Assembly (NCBI RefSeq): GCF_036088315.1
Contig: NZ_CP107996.1
Coordinates: 5,637,001 to 5,701,000 of the forward strand
Source: Streptomyces sp. NBC_00344
Lineage (GTDB): Bacteria; Actinomycetota; Actinomycetes; Streptomycetales; Streptomycetaceae
Direction: 5' to 3'
DNA length: 64,000 nt
Shown here piece by piece: positions 17,763 through 25,911 of this stretch. The stretch's first letter is position 1. The number at the start of each line of letters is the position of its first letter. The notes below the pieces were generated by a model. It worked only from the letters and a program-made list of their open reading frames with translations, did no database searches and was not told the origin of the DNA. A program made the position numbers and the translations under genes.

Positions 17763-17800
17763 CGCGTAACTTCCCCCGCCACCTTACTGGCGCGTAATTT
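17763..17800 (+). promoter_or_regulatory. direct repeat in the lipase promoter region
   Basis: CGCGTAACTT (17763-17772) and CGCGTAATTT (17791-17800) are near-identical 10-mers with starts 28 nt apart, on the same face of the helix to a first approximation. They lie 83-120 bp upstream of the lipase start and could be an activator site. No regulator gene is adjacent. Confidence 0.35.
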
Positions 17801-17882
17801 GAGCGATGAAGAACCTTCTTGTGGTCCGGACCACAGGGCGAACAGTCATCGCAACTCCCTTGAGCCGCAAGGAGAACACCCG

Positions 17883-18746
17883 ATGCTGCCCTGGAATCGT
17901 GCCCTCAGGCCGCTCTCCGCCCTGCTGCTGACCGCAGCCGCCACCGTGCTCCCGGCTGCCACGACCGCGCAGGCCGCAGCCGCCCCCAGCAGCGGCTGGA
18001 ACAACTACTCCTGCAAGCCGTCGGCAGCCCACCCCCGGCCTGTCGTGCTTGTGCCCGGAACCTTCGGCAACTCGGTCGACAACTTCCTCGCGCTCGCCCC
18101 GTACCTGGTCAACCGCGGGTACTGCGTCTTCTCCCTCGACTACGGACAGCTCCCGGGAGAGACATTCTTCGACGGGCTCGGCCCGATCGACGCGTCGGCC
18201 GGGCAGCTCTCCGTCTTCGTCGACAAGGTGCTCGCGGCGACCGGTACACCGAAGGCCGACATCGTCGGTCACTCGCAGGGCGGCATGATGCCGAACTACT
18301 ACCTCAAGTTCCTCGGCGGAGCCGCCAAGGTGAATTCCCTGACCGGCATCGCGCCCGATAACCACGGCACCACCCTGTCCGGGCTCACCAATCTGCTGCC
18401 GTATTTCCCCGGCGCCGCCGACCTCCTGAAGAAGGGCGCGCCCGGGCTCAGCGACCAGGTCGTGGGGTCGCCCTTCCTCACCAAGCTGAACGCGGGCGGC
18501 GACACCGTCCCCGGGGTGCGTTACACCGTCATCGCCACCCGGTACGACGAGGTGGTCACCCCGTACAAGTCGCAGTTCCTGAACGGGCCCGACGTCACCA
18601 ATGTGCTGCTCCAGGACAAGTGCGCCCTCGACATCTCCGAGCATGTCACCATCGGCCTCACCGACCGGATCGCCTATCACGAGGTCGCCAACTCCCTCGA
18701 TCCCGCGCATGCCAGTCCCACCACCTGCGCCTCGGTCATCGGCTGA
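17883..18746 (+). CDS. secreted triacylglycerol lipase / esterase
   Basis: A 287-aa secreted lipase. The signal peptide covers about residues 1-33 (hydrophobic LSALLLTAAATVLPAATTAQA). The alpha/beta hydrolase core has the oxyanion strand VVLVPGTFGN, nucleophile elbow GHSQGG with S131, and a late SEHVTIG with the probable catalytic His; four Cys (SCKP, YCVF, DKCA, TTCA) may form two disulfides, as in actinobacterial lipases. AAGGAG lies 8 nt before the ATG at 17883, which is preferred over an in-frame start at 17799 that would bury the signal peptide. Extracellular lipid hydrolysis is the likely role. Confidence 0.9.
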   Translation: MLPWNRALRPLSALLLTAAATVLPAATTAQAAAAPSSGWNNYSCKPSAAHPRPVVLVPGTFGNSVDNFLALAPYLVNRGYCVFSLDYGQLPGETFFDGLGPIDASAGQLSVFVDKVLAATGTPKADIVGHSQGGMMPNYYLKFLGGAAKVNSLTGIAPDNHGTTLSGLTNLLPYFPGAADLLKKGAPGLSDQVVGSPFLTKLNAGGDTVPGVRYTVIATRYDEVVTPYKSQFLNGPDVTNVLLQDKCALDISEHVTIGLTDRIAYHEVANSLDPAHASPTTCASVIG

Positions 18747-18773
18747 GCACGGACGCACCGCCCGAAAAGGCGT

Positions 18774-18800
18774 GGCGCCCCCCGGTCAGGAGGGGGCGCC
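18774..18800. terminator. bidirectional terminator between lipase and LPMO
   Basis: GGCGCCCCC (18774-18782) pairs with GGGGGCGCC (18792-18800) around a 9-nt loop, between convergent stops. Confidence 0.7.
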
Positions 18801-18814
18801 GCGCCCGCACCGGG

Positions 18815-19801
18815 TCAGCGGCCGCGACGGCCTGCCGGGACCGTCCTGCGCCGGGCCGCTCCGAGCAGGGCGGCGCCCCCGACCGCCACGGCGGCCACGC
18901 CGCCGATCGCCAGATACGGGGTGCCGCCGTTCCCGCCCGTCTCCGCGAGGTTCTGCTCACCCGTCGCCGCCACCGGGGCCGGTGCCGAGCCGCCCTGGGC
19001 GGCAGTCCGGCCGGCCTCGTGCGACGGTTCCGGCGCCGGGACGGAGCCGGCCGAACTCCCGTGATGATGCGAGACGGTGGACCGGCCGGCACCGGCGGCG
19101 ATCTCCTGGGCGTTCGGCGCGGAGGCCACCGGCGCGGGCGAGGCGGCCGCCCCCGCGCCGCCGTTGTCCCGGCCGAACACCACGTCGGAGCAGGTGTAGA
19201 AGGCCTCCGGGCTGTCCGAGCGCTGCCAGATCGAGTAGATCAGATGGCGCCCCGACTTCGCCGGGAGCGTGCCGTCGAAGACGTAGTCGCCGTTCTCCAG
19301 CTTCGGGTCGGTGACCGTGGCGAACGGCTTCGCTTCCAGGTCCGCCCACTTCAGTGGCTTCGCCGGGTCGTAGCCGTCCTTGGTGAGATACAGCTCGAAG
19401 GAACCCTTGTGCGGTGCGGTGGCCTTGTAGCGGAAGGTGTGCCGGCCCGCGGTGAGCCGGGTGGACGGCCAGTCGGCACGCGGCAGGTCGAGCCCCTTGT
19501 ACTTGTCGTTGCCTGCGCTGCACAGCTTCCCGTCCGGGATGATCTGCTTCGACTTCCCCGCGGCGTCCGCGATATTGACCGCGTTCCAGTCGTAGAGCGG
19601 CTGAGTCCCGCCGGCCGCGACGAGTGCCTTGCAGGCGGCGGAGTCCGGGCTCTCGGGTCCTTCCGCGAAGCAGGCGGACACCCGGCTGACCGGGTCCGTC
19701 ATCGAGCCGTGGGCAGCGGCAGGGACGGCAGCGAGGCCGAGCAGCGCCGCCGGCACCATGCCGAGGGCGGCGACGGCTGCGGCCTTGTGACGAACGGTCA
19801 T
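18815..19801 (-). CDS. AA10 lytic polysaccharide monooxygenase with LAxTG wall-sorting signal
   Basis: A 328-aa secreted copper enzyme that oxidatively cleaves chitin or cellulose. After signal peptidase cleavage at AAA|H the mature N-terminal H31 forms half of the histidine brace; the second His is H131 in APHKGSFELYLTK. Further family landmarks are PLYDWNAV, PDGKLCSAGN, DWPSTRL and YTCSDVVFG. After the catalytic domain (to about 205) comes an 80-residue Ala/Pro/Ser/His linker, then LAETG (285-289), a hydrophobic helix and an arginine-rich tail: a class E sortase signal. Most AA10 enzymes in the genus carry a carbohydrate-binding module or are free, so wall attachment is notable. Substrate (chitin versus cellulose) is not settled. 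Confidence 0.92.
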   Translation of the reverse strand: MTVRHKAAAVAALGMVPAALLGLAAVPAAAHGSMTDPVSRVSACFAEGPESPDSAACKALVAAGGTQPLYDWNAVNIADAAGKSKQIIPDGKLCSAGNDKYKGLDLPRADWPSTRLTAGRHTFRYKATAPHKGSFELYLTKDGYDPAKPLKWADLEAKPFATVTDPKLENGDYVFDGTLPAKSGRHLIYSIWQRSDSPEAFYTCSDVVFGRDNGGAGAAASPAPVASAPNAQEIAAGAGRSTVSHHHGSSAGSVPAPEPSHEAGRTAAQGGSAPAPVAATGEQNLAETGGNGGTPYLAIGGVAAVAVGGAALLGAARRRTVPAGRRGR

Positions 19802-20123
19802 CGGGGCGTACTCCTTCGGCGGGGGCGTGGGAGCCGCTGGGCGGGGTGGGTGACCGGCCCGGTGCGGCGCTCAGCACGCTAGCCCGCCGGAGACCGGAAA
19901 CCGCCAGCCGGAACCGGCTGATGGTGATCTTTATGGCCGGGTTAAGACGAGGCTAAGCGGGGGCTGAGAAAGGGCGTGGAAAGGGCTGCCAACGGCCGCT
20001 CTGCACCACTGCCGCACACAGCCCGGGCCGGCGCACGGTCCGGCAGACCTCTGTCCGGGAGGCGCGCCGGCCCCGCCGACGGCAATCAGCCCGATTGTCG
20101 GAGGCGGCTGAGAGCATCGGCAC
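19802..20123. other. intergenic region between LPMO and methyltransferase
   Basis: A 322-bp divergent intergenic stretch. The part near 19930-19960 is locally A/T-rich (CTTTATGG, GGTTAAGACG) and on the minus strand offers TAAAGAT as a possible -10 for the LPMO gene. I see no small gene, clear operator or RNA here. Confidence 0.35.
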
Positions 20124-20699
20124 ATGACGATCAACTGGGATGCCGTTGCCGACACGTTCGACGAGGAGGCCGACCACGGCCTGCGTGACGCCGAGGTGCG
20201 GAAGGCATGGGCAGCACGGATGAAGAGCTGGCTGCCCGACGAGGCGGCCGCGGTCCTCGACGTCGGCTGCGGCACCGGGAGCCTCGCGCTGCTCGCTGCC
20301 GAACAGGGCCACCGGGTGACCGCGGTGGACCTCTCGCCGCGGATGGCCGAGCAGGCCAGGACCAAGCTGGCCGGGTTCGGAGCCGAGGTCCTGCTGGGGG
20401 ATGCCGCCCGTCCGCCGGTCGGTGGCCGCACCTTCGATGTGGTGCTCGCCCGTCACGTGGTGTGGTTGCTGCCCGATCCCGAAGCGGCTCTCAAGCACTG
20501 GTGCTCGCTGCTGGCTCCCGGTGGCAGGCTTGTTCTGGTCGAGGGTGTGTGGGGCGGAGTCGGTCTGTCCGCGGGGCAGCTGATGGCGGCCCTCGACCCG
20601 CTCACCAGGGCGGTGCACCACGACCTGCTCTCGGCGGACCCGGCGTTGTGGGGCCGGGAGGTCGACGACGAACGCTACGTACTGGTGGCCATGGCCTGA
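20124..20699 (+). CDS. class I SAM-dependent methyltransferase
   Basis: A 191-aa small-molecule methyltransferase of the UbiE/Methyltransf_11 type. The SAM-binding motif I is LDVGCGTGS (45-53), followed by VTAVDLSPRM (motif II acidic residue) and VVLARHVVWLLPDPEAAL (motif post III). It is short for the class and has no obvious substrate domain, so the substrate cannot be inferred. Starts at ATG 20124 with a GGAGG tract about 20 nt upstream, so spacing is loose. It converges on the DUF402 gene, with a weak hairpin between (GGACGG/CCGTCC, 20717-20736). Confidence 0.82.
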   Translation: MTINWDAVADTFDEEADHGLRDAEVRKAWAARMKSWLPDEAAAVLDVGCGTGSLALLAAEQGHRVTAVDLSPRMAEQARTKLAGFGAEVLLGDAARPPVGGRTFDVVLARHVVWLLPDPEAALKHWCSLLAPGGRLVLVEGVWGGVGLSAGQLMAALDPLTRAVHHDLLSADPALWGREVDDERYVLVAMA

Positions 20700-20747
20700 G
20701 CCGGAGGAAACCGGAGGGACGGGGTCCGAACCGTCCGGTGCGACGGC

Positions 20748-21230
20748 TCAGACGTACGGCAACTGCCCCCGCGCGGCCAGCAGTTCGAGCTCGTCGAGTG
20801 CCTGAACCGCTCGGCCGGCGGCCACCGGGTCGCGGTCGGCGAGGCCACTGGACGCGAATTCGTCCTCGTCCAGGCGCAGGACGGTGGCGCCGTCCGCCGA
20901 CACCCACAGGTCGAGATCCAGGTCCTCGACCACCAGTTGACCGCCGGAGACCTCGGCGGGACGGGTCACATCGCAGTACCAGCCTTTCAGCTCCCCGGCG
21001 GCGTTCCGGACCTCCTTGACCGCGTACCAGCGGTCGCGCCAGTAGTGCTCGGTGAAGACATCGCCCGGTTCGAAACGTACGAACCCGAAGTCCCGCACCC
21101 CTGCTCCGGCCCACTCGGCGCGTACCGACACACCGGTGCCGTCGTCCGAGAGGACCGTGGCGGGGTAGCGGATCTTGGTGTGGCCCGCCTTGAGCAGGAC
21201 CACGGTGACATCAGCCGAGTTCGCGGACAT
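20748..21230 (-). CDS. DUF402 domain-containing protein
   Basis: A 160-aa DUF402 protein. The central FEPGDVFTEHYWRDRWYAVKEV and VEDLDLDLWV stretches are typical of the family, whose characterised members are nucleotide phosphatases or RNA-associated (FAU-1-like) proteins. The ATG at 21230 has GGAGGTGCGGT directly upstream, so the longer in-frame start at 21344 is rejected. Its first 20 nt overlap the end of the upstream GNAT gene on the same strand, indicating a two-gene operon. Confidence 0.8.
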   Translation of the reverse strand: MSANSADVTVVLLKAGHTKIRYPATVLSDDGTGVSVRAEWAGAGVRDFGFVRFEPGDVFTEHYWRDRWYAVKEVRNAAGELKGWYCDVTRPAEVSGGQLVVEDLDLDLWVSADGATVLRLDEDEFASSGLADRDPVAAGRAVQALDELELLAARGQLPYV

Positions 21231-22131
21231 ACCGCACCTCCGTTGCGCAGATCTCGTAGCCGAACCATTGGTTGATCGCCAGCATGGGTCCGTTGCCGGT
21301 GTCATTGCCGGTGTACGCCTCCGTATAGCCGGCCGCCGCGGCACGGTGCAGCGAGTCGTTCTTGACGAGCTTGGCGAGGCCTCTGCCGCGGAATTCCCGA
21401 CGGGTACCGGTCATGCCCGATGAGTACCGGGCCAGGCCGTCGGTCCGTGCGGCGCTGAAGGCGGCGACCCGGCCGTCCACCACGGCCACCGAGGTCAGCT
21501 CCCGGTCGAGCCCCGGGTTGCGCCAGGTGTGCGTCAGCCAGTCCTCGTAGTCCGAGAACACCGCGCCGATGTCGCCGGGCTCGTCCGCCGTGGTCTCCGC
21601 GTCCGCCTCGAACAGCGGCCGTGGATCGCCGGCGAAGTCCGCCGCCGTACGCAACTCCACCCCGCGGGGCAGTGCCTGCCGCGGCGGCAGCGTGGCGCCG
21701 GCCATGCCGAGACGGAGGAAGTGGGCGGCGCGGCTCGCCCGGTACCCACGGCGTTCGGCGAAGGTACGGTTCGCCGGCTCGTCCAGCACCCAGGCGTACA
21801 CGGCGGTCGCGCCGTACCCGGCGAGATGTCCCTCGGCGGTCTGCAGCAGCAGCGAACCCGCTCCGCGTCCCCACCGGCCGGGGCGGACATAGGGATTGCA
21901 GAATCCCTGGCCGGGCCTGCCCGCGTCGTACGCGATGCCGGCCTCCGCCGTTCCGATGATCTCGCCGTCCTCCTCCGCGACCAGCAGCCGGTACCGCTTG
22001 TCGGGGTGAGCGGTCGCCAGATCGAAGGCGACCTGTTCCGCAGTGGTCACCATGTACGGCAGTGCGGCACGCCGCGCATGGACCCAGGACTCGGCGTCGG
22101 CAGGCCGGAAATCACGGACGGTCACAGTCAT
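21211..22131 (-). CDS. tandem-domain GNAT N-acetyltransferase
   Basis: A 306-aa protein with two GNAT folds. The N-terminal half has FRPADAESW and the acetyl-CoA loop region PGRWGRGAGSLLLQ; the C-terminal half repeats the fold with RREFRGRGLAKLVK (the RxxGxG/A pyrophosphate loop) and ends in NQWFGYEICATEVRY, a common GNAT ending. The second domain keeps the better acetyl-CoA motif and may be the active one. Substrate unknown. Co-transcribed with the DUF402 gene and divergent from the GntR gene at 22214. Confidence 0.82.
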   Translation of the reverse strand: MTVTVRDFRPADAESWVHARRAALPYMVTTAEQVAFDLATAHPDKRYRLLVAEEDGEIIGTAEAGIAYDAGRPGQGFCNPYVRPGRWGRGAGSLLLQTAEGHLAGYGATAVYAWVLDEPANRTFAERRGYRASRAAHFLRLGMAGATLPPRQALPRGVELRTAADFAGDPRPLFEADAETTADEPGDIGAVFSDYEDWLTHTWRNPGLDRELTSVAVVDGRVAAFSAARTDGLARYSSGMTGTRREFRGRGLAKLVKNDSLHRAAAAGYTEAYTGNDTGNGPMLAINQWFGYEICATEVRYVRELG

Positions 22132-22213
22132 GAGGTCGCACGCTACGGGGCCCCCAGCGCCTGCCGCCTCCTATTTTCCGGCCGCAGGGGCGGAAGTGAG
22201 GGACACTCGTGGA

Positions 22214-22588
22214 GTGACTCTGAAGATCGCCATTGATACGGAATCCGGCATCGCGCCGTACGAGCAACTGCGTGCCCGGATCGCCGGACAGGCCCGCTCG
22301 GGCCGGCTCCCGGCCGGTTACCGGCTGCCGACGGTGCGCGGACTGGCCGGAGAGCTCGGTCTTGCGGCCAACACGGTGGCCAAGGCGTACCGGGCACTCG
22401 AAGCGGACGGCGTGATCGAGACGCGGGGCCGCAACGGCACCTTCGTTGCCGCGACGGGCGACGCGGCCGAGCGCGAGGCGGCGGACGCGGCCCGTGCCTA
22501 CGCCGAGCGCGCGGTACGGCTCGGGCTGGGGCGGGAGGCCGCCCGGGCGGCGGTCGATGACGCGCTGCGCGCGGTGTACACCGAGTAG
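22214..22588 (+). CDS. GntR-family transcriptional regulator, YtrA-type
   Basis: A 124-aa regulator: an N-terminal winged helix-turn-helix (APYEQLRARIAGQARSGRLPAGYRLPTVRGLAGELGLAANTVAKAYRALEADG) and only a short helical C-terminal part, as in the YtrA subfamily, which often control ABC transporters by autoregulated repression. No ABC transporter is adjacent. The GTG at 22214 gives the usual N-terminus of this family (TLKIAID); earlier in-frame starts run back into the divergent GNAT gene. Confidence 0.8.
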   Translation: MTLKIAIDTESGIAPYEQLRARIAGQARSGRLPAGYRLPTVRGLAGELGLAANTVAKAYRALEADGVIETRGRNGTFVAATGDAAEREAADAARAYAERAVRLGLGREAARAAVDDALRAVYTE

Positions 22589-22630
22589 GACGCGGTGTCT
22601 GCGCAACGCGTGGAGCGGTCCCGCACCCCG

Positions 22631-23725
22631 TTACAGATAGAGTCCCGCATCCGCCCCCCGCTCCTGGGCCGGCACCGAAGCCGGTCCCGCCCCCCGGCGC
22701 AGGGCGTACAGCTCAGCGAGCGTGGTGCCGTCGCGGCCGATGCCCTTCTCGGTGCCGAGCCAGGCAGCGGACTCCTTGCGGGTCAGCGAGCCCACCTCGA
22801 TACGGGCCAGGCAGCGGCCGGGGCGGACGACCGCCGGATGCAGACGTTCCAGGTCCTCGTTGGTGGTCACGCCCACCAGGACGTTGCGACCCTGACCCAG
22901 AAGACCGTCCGTGAGGTTCAGCAGGCGGGAGAGGGCCTGGCCCGCCGTGTGCTTGGCCTCGCCACGGATCAGTTCGTCGCAGTCCTCGAGCAGCAGCAGC
23001 CGCCAGCGGCCCTTGGCGGACCCGTCGTCCTCGCCGATCGCGATGTCCATCAGGTAGCCGACGTCGTTGAACAGCCGCTCCGGGTCGAGTACGCAGTCGA
23101 CCTGGCACCAGTCCCGCCAGGAGCGGGCCAGGGTCCGCAGAGCCGAGGTCTTCCCGGTGCCGGGCGGTCCGTGCAGCAGCAGGAGCCGGCCGGAGATGTC
23201 ATCGGGGGTGACCTTCATCAGGCCGTCCAGCGCCTCGGCCACCGGCGCGGTGTAGTTGGCCCGGACCTCGCTCCAGGTACCCGCGGCGATCTGCCGGGTG
23301 GTGCGGTGCGGCCCACGGCGCGGAGAGACGTACCAGAACCCCATGGTGACGTTCTCGGGCTGCGGTTCGGGCTCGTCCTGTGCCCCGTCCGTCACCTGCT
23401 TCAGCACCTTCGCCGCCAGCTCCTCGCTGACCGCGGTGACCGTCACGTCGGCGCCGCGGTTCCACCGGGAGACAAGCAGAGTCCAGCCCTCGCCCTCGGC
23501 GAGGGTCGCGCTGCGGTCGTCGTCGCGGGCGGCCCGCAGCACGGCGGCGTCCGGCGGAACCAGGGTGAGCCCCTTCTTCACCCGGTCCAGTGAAGAACTG
23601 TGCGAATACGGCTGCTCGCCCGTCGCGAAGCGGCCGAGGAACAGCGCGTCGACGACATCGGAAGGCGAGTCGCTGTCGTCGACATTGAGCCGGATCGGCA
23701 GGGCGGCCTCAGGGTTTGCGGACAT
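22631..23725 (-). CDS. AAA-family ATPase (DUF5925-type)
   Basis: A 364-aa ATPase. The N-terminal 130 residues match a Streptomyces-type domain I recall as DUF5925 (LPIRLNVDDSDSPSDVVDALFLGRFA); the C-terminal AAA module has Walker A GPPGTGKT (186-193), Walker B LLLLEDCDEL, sensor VGVTTNEDLERLHPAVVRPGR with the arginine finger region. Its start overlaps the flippase stop by 17 nt, so it is the last gene of the glycan operon starting at 27835. A role in remodelling or assembly of the export machinery is only a guess; it may simply be co-transcribed. ATG 23725 is preferred to 23761. Confidence 0.78.
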   Translation of the reverse strand: MSANPEAALPIRLNVDDSDSPSDVVDALFLGRFATGEQPYSHSSSLDRVKKGLTLVPPDAAVLRAARDDDRSATLAEGEGWTLLVSRWNRGADVTVTAVSEELAAKVLKQVTDGAQDEPEPQPENVTMGFWYVSPRRGPHRTTRQIAAGTWSEVRANYTAPVAEALDGLMKVTPDDISGRLLLLHGPPGTGKTSALRTLARSWRDWCQVDCVLDPERLFNDVGYLMDIAIGEDDGSAKGRWRLLLLEDCDELIRGEAKHTAGQALSRLLNLTDGLLGQGRNVLVGVTTNEDLERLHPAVVRPGRCLARIEVGSLTRKESAAWLGTEKGIGRDGTTLAELYALRRGAGPASVPAQERGADAGLYL

Positions 23726-25112
23726 GGCGCCCATGATCCGCCACCGTGGCGGCCTGTGCACGCGCTTTGTGCGACGCGGCGCCCGAAGTCCCGTCCGGTG
23801 CGGGGCGGGTGCTGTCCTGAGATACCTGCGGCCCGTGGCGCGTCCTGATCACGCCGAACAGCTTGCAGGCGGCGACCGATGCGACGGCCGAGAGACCCGC
23901 CACCTCCGCGACACCCACCCCGGTGAGCCCCATGACCGGCAGCAGCACCAGGGTGAGGAGCAGCACCAGTGCGCACAACCCGCCCTGGAGACAGACCAGT
24001 CCCGTGGTACGGCTCCGGGCGCGCAGTACCGCGAAGTACAGCTCGGTGACGACCCGCAGCAGAGCGCCGGCGACCAGCCAGCGCAGCAGCGGGGTCGCAT
24101 GCCGGGCGTACCCCTCGCCGAAGACATGCAGGATGTGCGGGGCCAGCGCGAAGAGGACAAGACAGATCGGCAGCACGATTGCGGTCACCCTCACCAGTGC
24201 GGCGCGCGTGGCGCGCCCCAGTTGCGCGGGGTGGTGCGCGCCTTCCACCGTGAGCGACGCGCCCATGTTGATCGCGAGCAGTTCAACCGTGCCGCCGATG
24301 GTGCTGGTGATGTAGAAGTACGCGTTGTCGGCGGAGCCGACCCGTGAGGCGACGGCGACCGGGATCAGATAGACCACGGCCAGCGCGAAGAGCGAGCCGG
24401 TGCAGTCCCCTGCCAGGAAACGGCCCAGCTCCCGGCAGCCGGGCGGGCTCGCGGTGTGCCGCGTCAGCTCCTCATGACGTGGTATCAGCCTTCGGAACAC
24501 CAGACACCCCAGCGGCACCACGGACACCGCGATGGCGGCCGCCCAGGCCAGGAAGACACCGGCGGTCGGGGCGGCGGACGCGATCGCCACCAGCAGCAGC
24601 AGCTTCAGCGCGGAGAAGGCCGTGTTGCCGGCCGGCACCCAGCAGGCGCTGCGCAGACCGGTGAGTACCCCGTCCTGGAGGGTCAGCACCGACCAGGCGA
24701 TGACCGCCGCGACGAATCCGAGTCCGTGCACCGCACCGTGCAGAAAACGGAATGAGGGACCCCAGAGGTTCAGGGTGAGCAGGAAGACCACCGCTGCGAG
24801 CCCGACGACCGCGGAGCTGCCCCCGTACATGAGAAGGACGAACCTTCCGGTGGCCTTTCCCGATACGGGGACGAACCGGGCCAGTGCCCCGGTGAGCGTC
24901 ACCGCGGCGATGCCCGCCAGGAACTTCATGGCCGCGATGGCCGCCGAACCACGGCCGACCGCCGAGTCGGTGTAGTAGTGCGCGGCGGTCAGCCAGAAGC
25001 CCAGTCCCAGTACCGCGCTGACACCGGTGTTGAGCATCAGCGCGTAGGCGTTGCGGAACAGCGGGCTGCCGGACCTTCCGGAGCCCGCATCGCCGGTGCG
25101 TCGTTCAGACAC
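23709..25112 (-). CDS. polysaccharide flippase, MATE/Wzx-like membrane protein
   Basis: A 467-aa multi-pass protein with about 12-14 hydrophobic segments and the layout of MOP-superfamily oligosaccharide flippases (RNAYALMLNTGVSAVLGLGFWLTAAHYYTDSAVGRGSAAIAAM at the N-terminus is typical of exporters in which lipid-linked sugars are flipped). The GTG at 25112 is chosen because it overlaps the deacetylase stop (GTGTCTGA); a start at 25193 would run deep into that gene. The last 50 residues are a hydrophilic cytoplasmic tail. It probably translocates the product of the two upstream glycosyltransferases. Confidence 0.8.
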   Translation of the reverse strand: MSERRTGDAGSGRSGSPLFRNAYALMLNTGVSAVLGLGFWLTAAHYYTDSAVGRGSAAIAAMKFLAGIAAVTLTGALARFVPVSGKATGRFVLLMYGGSSAVVGLAAVVFLLTLNLWGPSFRFLHGAVHGLGFVAAVIAWSVLTLQDGVLTGLRSACWVPAGNTAFSALKLLLLVAIASAAPTAGVFLAWAAAIAVSVVPLGCLVFRRLIPRHEELTRHTASPPGCRELGRFLAGDCTGSLFALAVVYLIPVAVASRVGSADNAYFYITSTIGGTVELLAINMGASLTVEGAHHPAQLGRATRAALVRVTAIVLPICLVLFALAPHILHVFGEGYARHATPLLRWLVAGALLRVVTELYFAVLRARSRTTGLVCLQGGLCALVLLLTLVLLPVMGLTGVGVAEVAGLSAVASVAACKLFGVIRTRHGPQVSQDSTRPAPDGTSGAASHKARAQAATVADHGRHVRKP

Positions 25113-25911
25113 GGCTCCCGGTGACCTTCCGACGGGCCTGGGAGGCTCTGCGGACCACGGCATACCCCTTGGTGAGAGCCCGGTCCCCGGCAAAGGCGCG
25201 CAGCAGGCCGCGGCCCTCGATCAGCCGTCCGAACTCCTCCCTGCCGGTACTGCGCCGCACCGTCAGACGTTCCAGGGCGTACGGCCCCTGCCTGCGCATG
25301 GCGAGTGCGTTGCCCACGGCGAGGGACTGGGCGAAGCCGGCAGCCCGAACGGCCCTGCGGACCCGGCGGCTGGAATGGCCGTACGGGTAAGCGAAGGACG
25401 CGGGCGGCAGACCGAGTTCGGCCGCGATGATCTCCTTGCAGCGCAGCGTCTCGAACCGAAGCCGGCGGTCGCCGACCCGGTCCAGATGCGGATGGCTGTG
25501 GCTGTGTCCGCCGATCTCGGTGCCCGCAGCGGCCAGGTCCCGGACCTGGCCCCAGTCGAGCATGGTGTCCGGCGCGTCGCCGGCCGGACACTCCCCGCGC
25601 AGCCATCCTGTCGACACGAACAGGGTGGCGGCGAATCCGTGTGCGGTGAGGAGGGGGAGGGCATGCCGGTGCACACCCTCGTATCCGTCGTCGAAGGTGA
25701 TCAGCACCGGACGGCGGGGAAGCGCGTCCCCCGACCGCCAGGCGTGGGCCAGCTCCGTCGTGGTGAGCGGGGTGAAGCCGCCGTCGTCGAGCATGTCCAG
25801 TTGCTCGGCGAAGGCTTCGGGCGATACGGAGAGCCGGCGCGCCGCAGGCGAGGGACACCGGCCGATCGCGTGGTACATCAGGATCGGGACGGGGCGCGGT
25901 GTGCCGCTCAT
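25105..25911 (-). CDS. polysaccharide deacetylase (NodB homology, CE4)
   Basis: A 268-aa carbohydrate esterase family 4 enzyme. TFDDGYEG supplies the catalytic base and metal Asp (D74, D75); HSHSH gives metal ligands H136 and H140; PASFAYPYGH is motif 3. The N-terminal PILMYHAIG is typical of this branch. No signal peptide is evident, so it may act on a lipid-linked intermediate at the cytoplasmic face or be exported by an unusual route. Start (ATGA) overlaps the stop of the upstream glycosyltransferase; its own stop overlaps the flippase start. Removes N-acetyl groups from amino sugars. Confidence 0.88.
   Translation of the reverse strand: MSGTPRPVPILMYHAIGRCPSPAARRLSVSPEAFAEQLDMLDDGGFTPLTTTELAHAWRSGDALPRRPVLITFDDGYEGVHRHALPLLTAHGFAATLFVSTGWLRGECPAGDAPDTMLDWGQVRDLAAAGTEIGGHSHSHPHLDRVGDRRLRFETLRCKEIIAAELGLPPASFAYPYGHSSRRVRRAVRAAGFAQSLAVGNALAMRRQGPYALERLTVRRSTGREEFGRLIEGRGLLRAFAGDRALTKGYAVVRRASQARRKVTGSRV

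Noticed and set aside
20717..20736. Hairpin GGACGG/CCGTCC between methyltransferase and DUF402 genes
   Set aside because: Six base pairs only; mentioned in the gene entry but not listed as a terminator.
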